The position numbers were made by a program, and so were the translations under genes. The notes under the pieces were generated by a model. It searched no databases. It worked only from the letters and a program-made list of their open reading frames with translations, and was not told the DNA's origin. DNA of 5,746 nucleotides, taken from assembly GCA_016278435.1 (NCBI GenBank), contig JADQBU010000353.1, positions 1 to 5,746 of the forward strand. The letters are read 5' to 3'. This document shows positions 5,160-5,746 of the stretch, one piece after another; the stretch's first letter is position 1; each line of letters begins with the position of its first letter. Source of the stretch: Halanaerobiales bacterium (lineage in GTDB: Bacteria > Bacillota > Halanaerobiia > Halanaerobiales > JADQBU01).

Positions 5160-5204
5160 TTGTTTTTTATTCAAACTATTAAAATCTTTGAAGGAGGTAT
5201 TTAA
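5160..5204 (+). CDS. Possible 14-codon mini-ORF ahead of the solute-binding protein gene
   Basis: AGGAGGTGG (5140-5148) is followed by a TTG at 5160 that opens 14 codons (LFFIQTIKIFEGGI) and ends in TAA at 5202-5204, one base before the TTG of the next gene. The spacing from AGGAGG to the TTG is long (14 nt), so translation is doubtful. If real, its end runs across the ribosome binding site of the solute-binding protein and could couple the two. Confidence 0.15.
   Translation: MFFIQTIKIFEGGI
5191..5197 (+). promoter_or_regulatory. Ribosome binding site AAGGAGG that sets the TTG start
   Basis: AAGGAGG lies 8 nt before the TTG at 5206 and is a near-perfect Shine-Dalgarno. No ATG or GTG at a proper distance would keep the full signal peptide, so the TTG is chosen as the start. 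Confidence 0.8.
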
Positions 5205-5205
5205 T

Positions 5206-5746
5206 TTGAGAAAGAATTTATTTATTACTTTAGGGCTGGCTTTACTCTGTCTTTTTGTCACTGTTAGTGTTAGTGCAACAACAATTGAAATGTGGGCCAT
5301 GAATAATGCTCCCTCAGAAATAAATATTGCCTGGTTTAATCAAAAAGCTAAAGAATTTGAAGAACAGACTGGAATCAAGGTCATCTTCAATGAGATTGGC
5401 TGGGGTGAAGTAATGCAGAAAATTCCTCTGGCAATATCCACCGGTGATGGAGCTAATGTTATGCAGGTCGGTACTACCCAGAATCCATTTTTCGCCAGTA
5501 CAGGCGGCCTGGTTAAGATCGATATCAATGAATTCGGGGGTAAAGATGCCTTTATGGATGCCAATCTGAAATCCACCACCCTCAATGGTGACTATTTTGG
5601 GGTACCCTGGATTGCAGAAACAAGGCTTCTCTTCTACAATACTGAAATGTTTGATAAAGCCGGTATTGCTGAACCACCTGCATCCTGGTCTGAACTGGTT
5701 GAAGTTGGTCAAAAAGTTGTAGATACCTATGGTAAAGGTACAGCCA
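5206..5746 (+). CDS. Extracellular solute-binding protein, family 1 (sugar), N-terminal 180 residues
   Basis: This protein captures the sugar outside the cytoplasmic membrane and delivers it to the two permeases. The gene runs off the right edge, leaving roughly 40% of the usual 400-440 residues. It starts with a signal peptide: MRKN, a hydrophobic core (about 5-22), and a VSA cleavage site after residue 24. There is no lipobox before a cysteine, since the only nearby Cys (C15) lies inside the core. The mature part begins TTIEMWAMNN and continues with FNQKAKEFEEQTGIKV, the common family 1 opening, then a domain-1 stretch with GDGANVMQVGTTQ and a YFGVPWIAETRLLFYNTEMFDKAGI stretch typical of the ligand cleft and hinge. 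Loss of the lipid anchor would suit a periplasmic protein in a diderm cell. It is the last visible gene of the operon. The substrate is not evident. Confidence 0.9.
   Translation, partial: MRKNLFITLGLALLCLFVTVSVSATTIEMWAMNNAPSEINIAWFNQKAKEFEEQTGIKVIFNEIGWGEVMQKIPLAISTGDGANVMQVGTTQNPFFASTGGLVKIDINEFGGKDAFMDANLKSTTLNGDYFGVPWIAETRLLFYNTEMFDKAGIAEPPASWSELVEVGQKVVDTYGKGTA

Noticed and set aside
5314..5712. Minus-strand open frames of 132 and 81 codons
   Set aside because: They are antisense to the solute-binding protein gene, whose frame has a clear signal peptide and family motifs.
1..5746. CRISPR array, tRNA/rRNA genes, insertion sequence ends
   Set aside because: No regularly spaced repeats, no tRNA-like cloverleaf, no rRNA segments and no transposase or terminal inverted repeats were seen on reading both strands.

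Overview
The window looks like chromosomal DNA from a low-GC, anaerobic, saccharolytic Firmicute. The signs are strong AGGAGG-type ribosome binding sites, A/T-rich intergenic DNA, sigma-A-like promoters, a tungsten/molybdenum aldehyde ferredoxin oxidoreductase and an ABC sugar importer. The solute-binding protein has a type I signal peptide and no lipobox, which would suit a diderm Firmicute such as the Halanaerobiales. That placement is an inference.

Region 1 (1 to about 1240, all minus strand) begins with the first codons of an aldehyde ferredoxin oxidoreductase (AOR). Its 5' leader folds like a molybdenum/tungsten-cofactor riboswitch (about 168-274). The conserved AOR N-terminus starts upstream of the first ATG, where only ATT/ATC codons sit at the right distance from a perfect Shine-Dalgarno. 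The base of the riboswitch could pair with both that Shine-Dalgarno and the start. Further along lie a possible 21-codon ORF, a 104-aa coiled-coil protein and a broken site-2-protease (M50) gene. The last two share a very good sigma-A promoter whose -10 is overlapped by a perfect palindrome. A Fur-box-like inverted repeat lies just beyond it.

Region 2 (about 1246-2329) holds a DUF6512-type membrane protein gene on the plus strand, then a 424-base gap. The gap contains two protein-like but broken reading stretches on the minus strand, two candidate promoters, and two copies of an 11-bp LacI-type operator (AAAACGATTTA).

Region 3 (2330 to the end, plus strand) is a sugar-uptake operon: a LacI-family repressor, two MalF/MalG-type permease subunits and the start of a family 1 solute-binding protein. 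The downstream operator copy overlaps the proposed -10 in front of the repressor gene. The simplest model is that the repressor controls itself and the transporter, and is released by the imported sugar or a derivative. No ATPase gene is visible; the operon may continue beyond the window or use a shared ATPase. The transported sugar cannot be read from the sequence.
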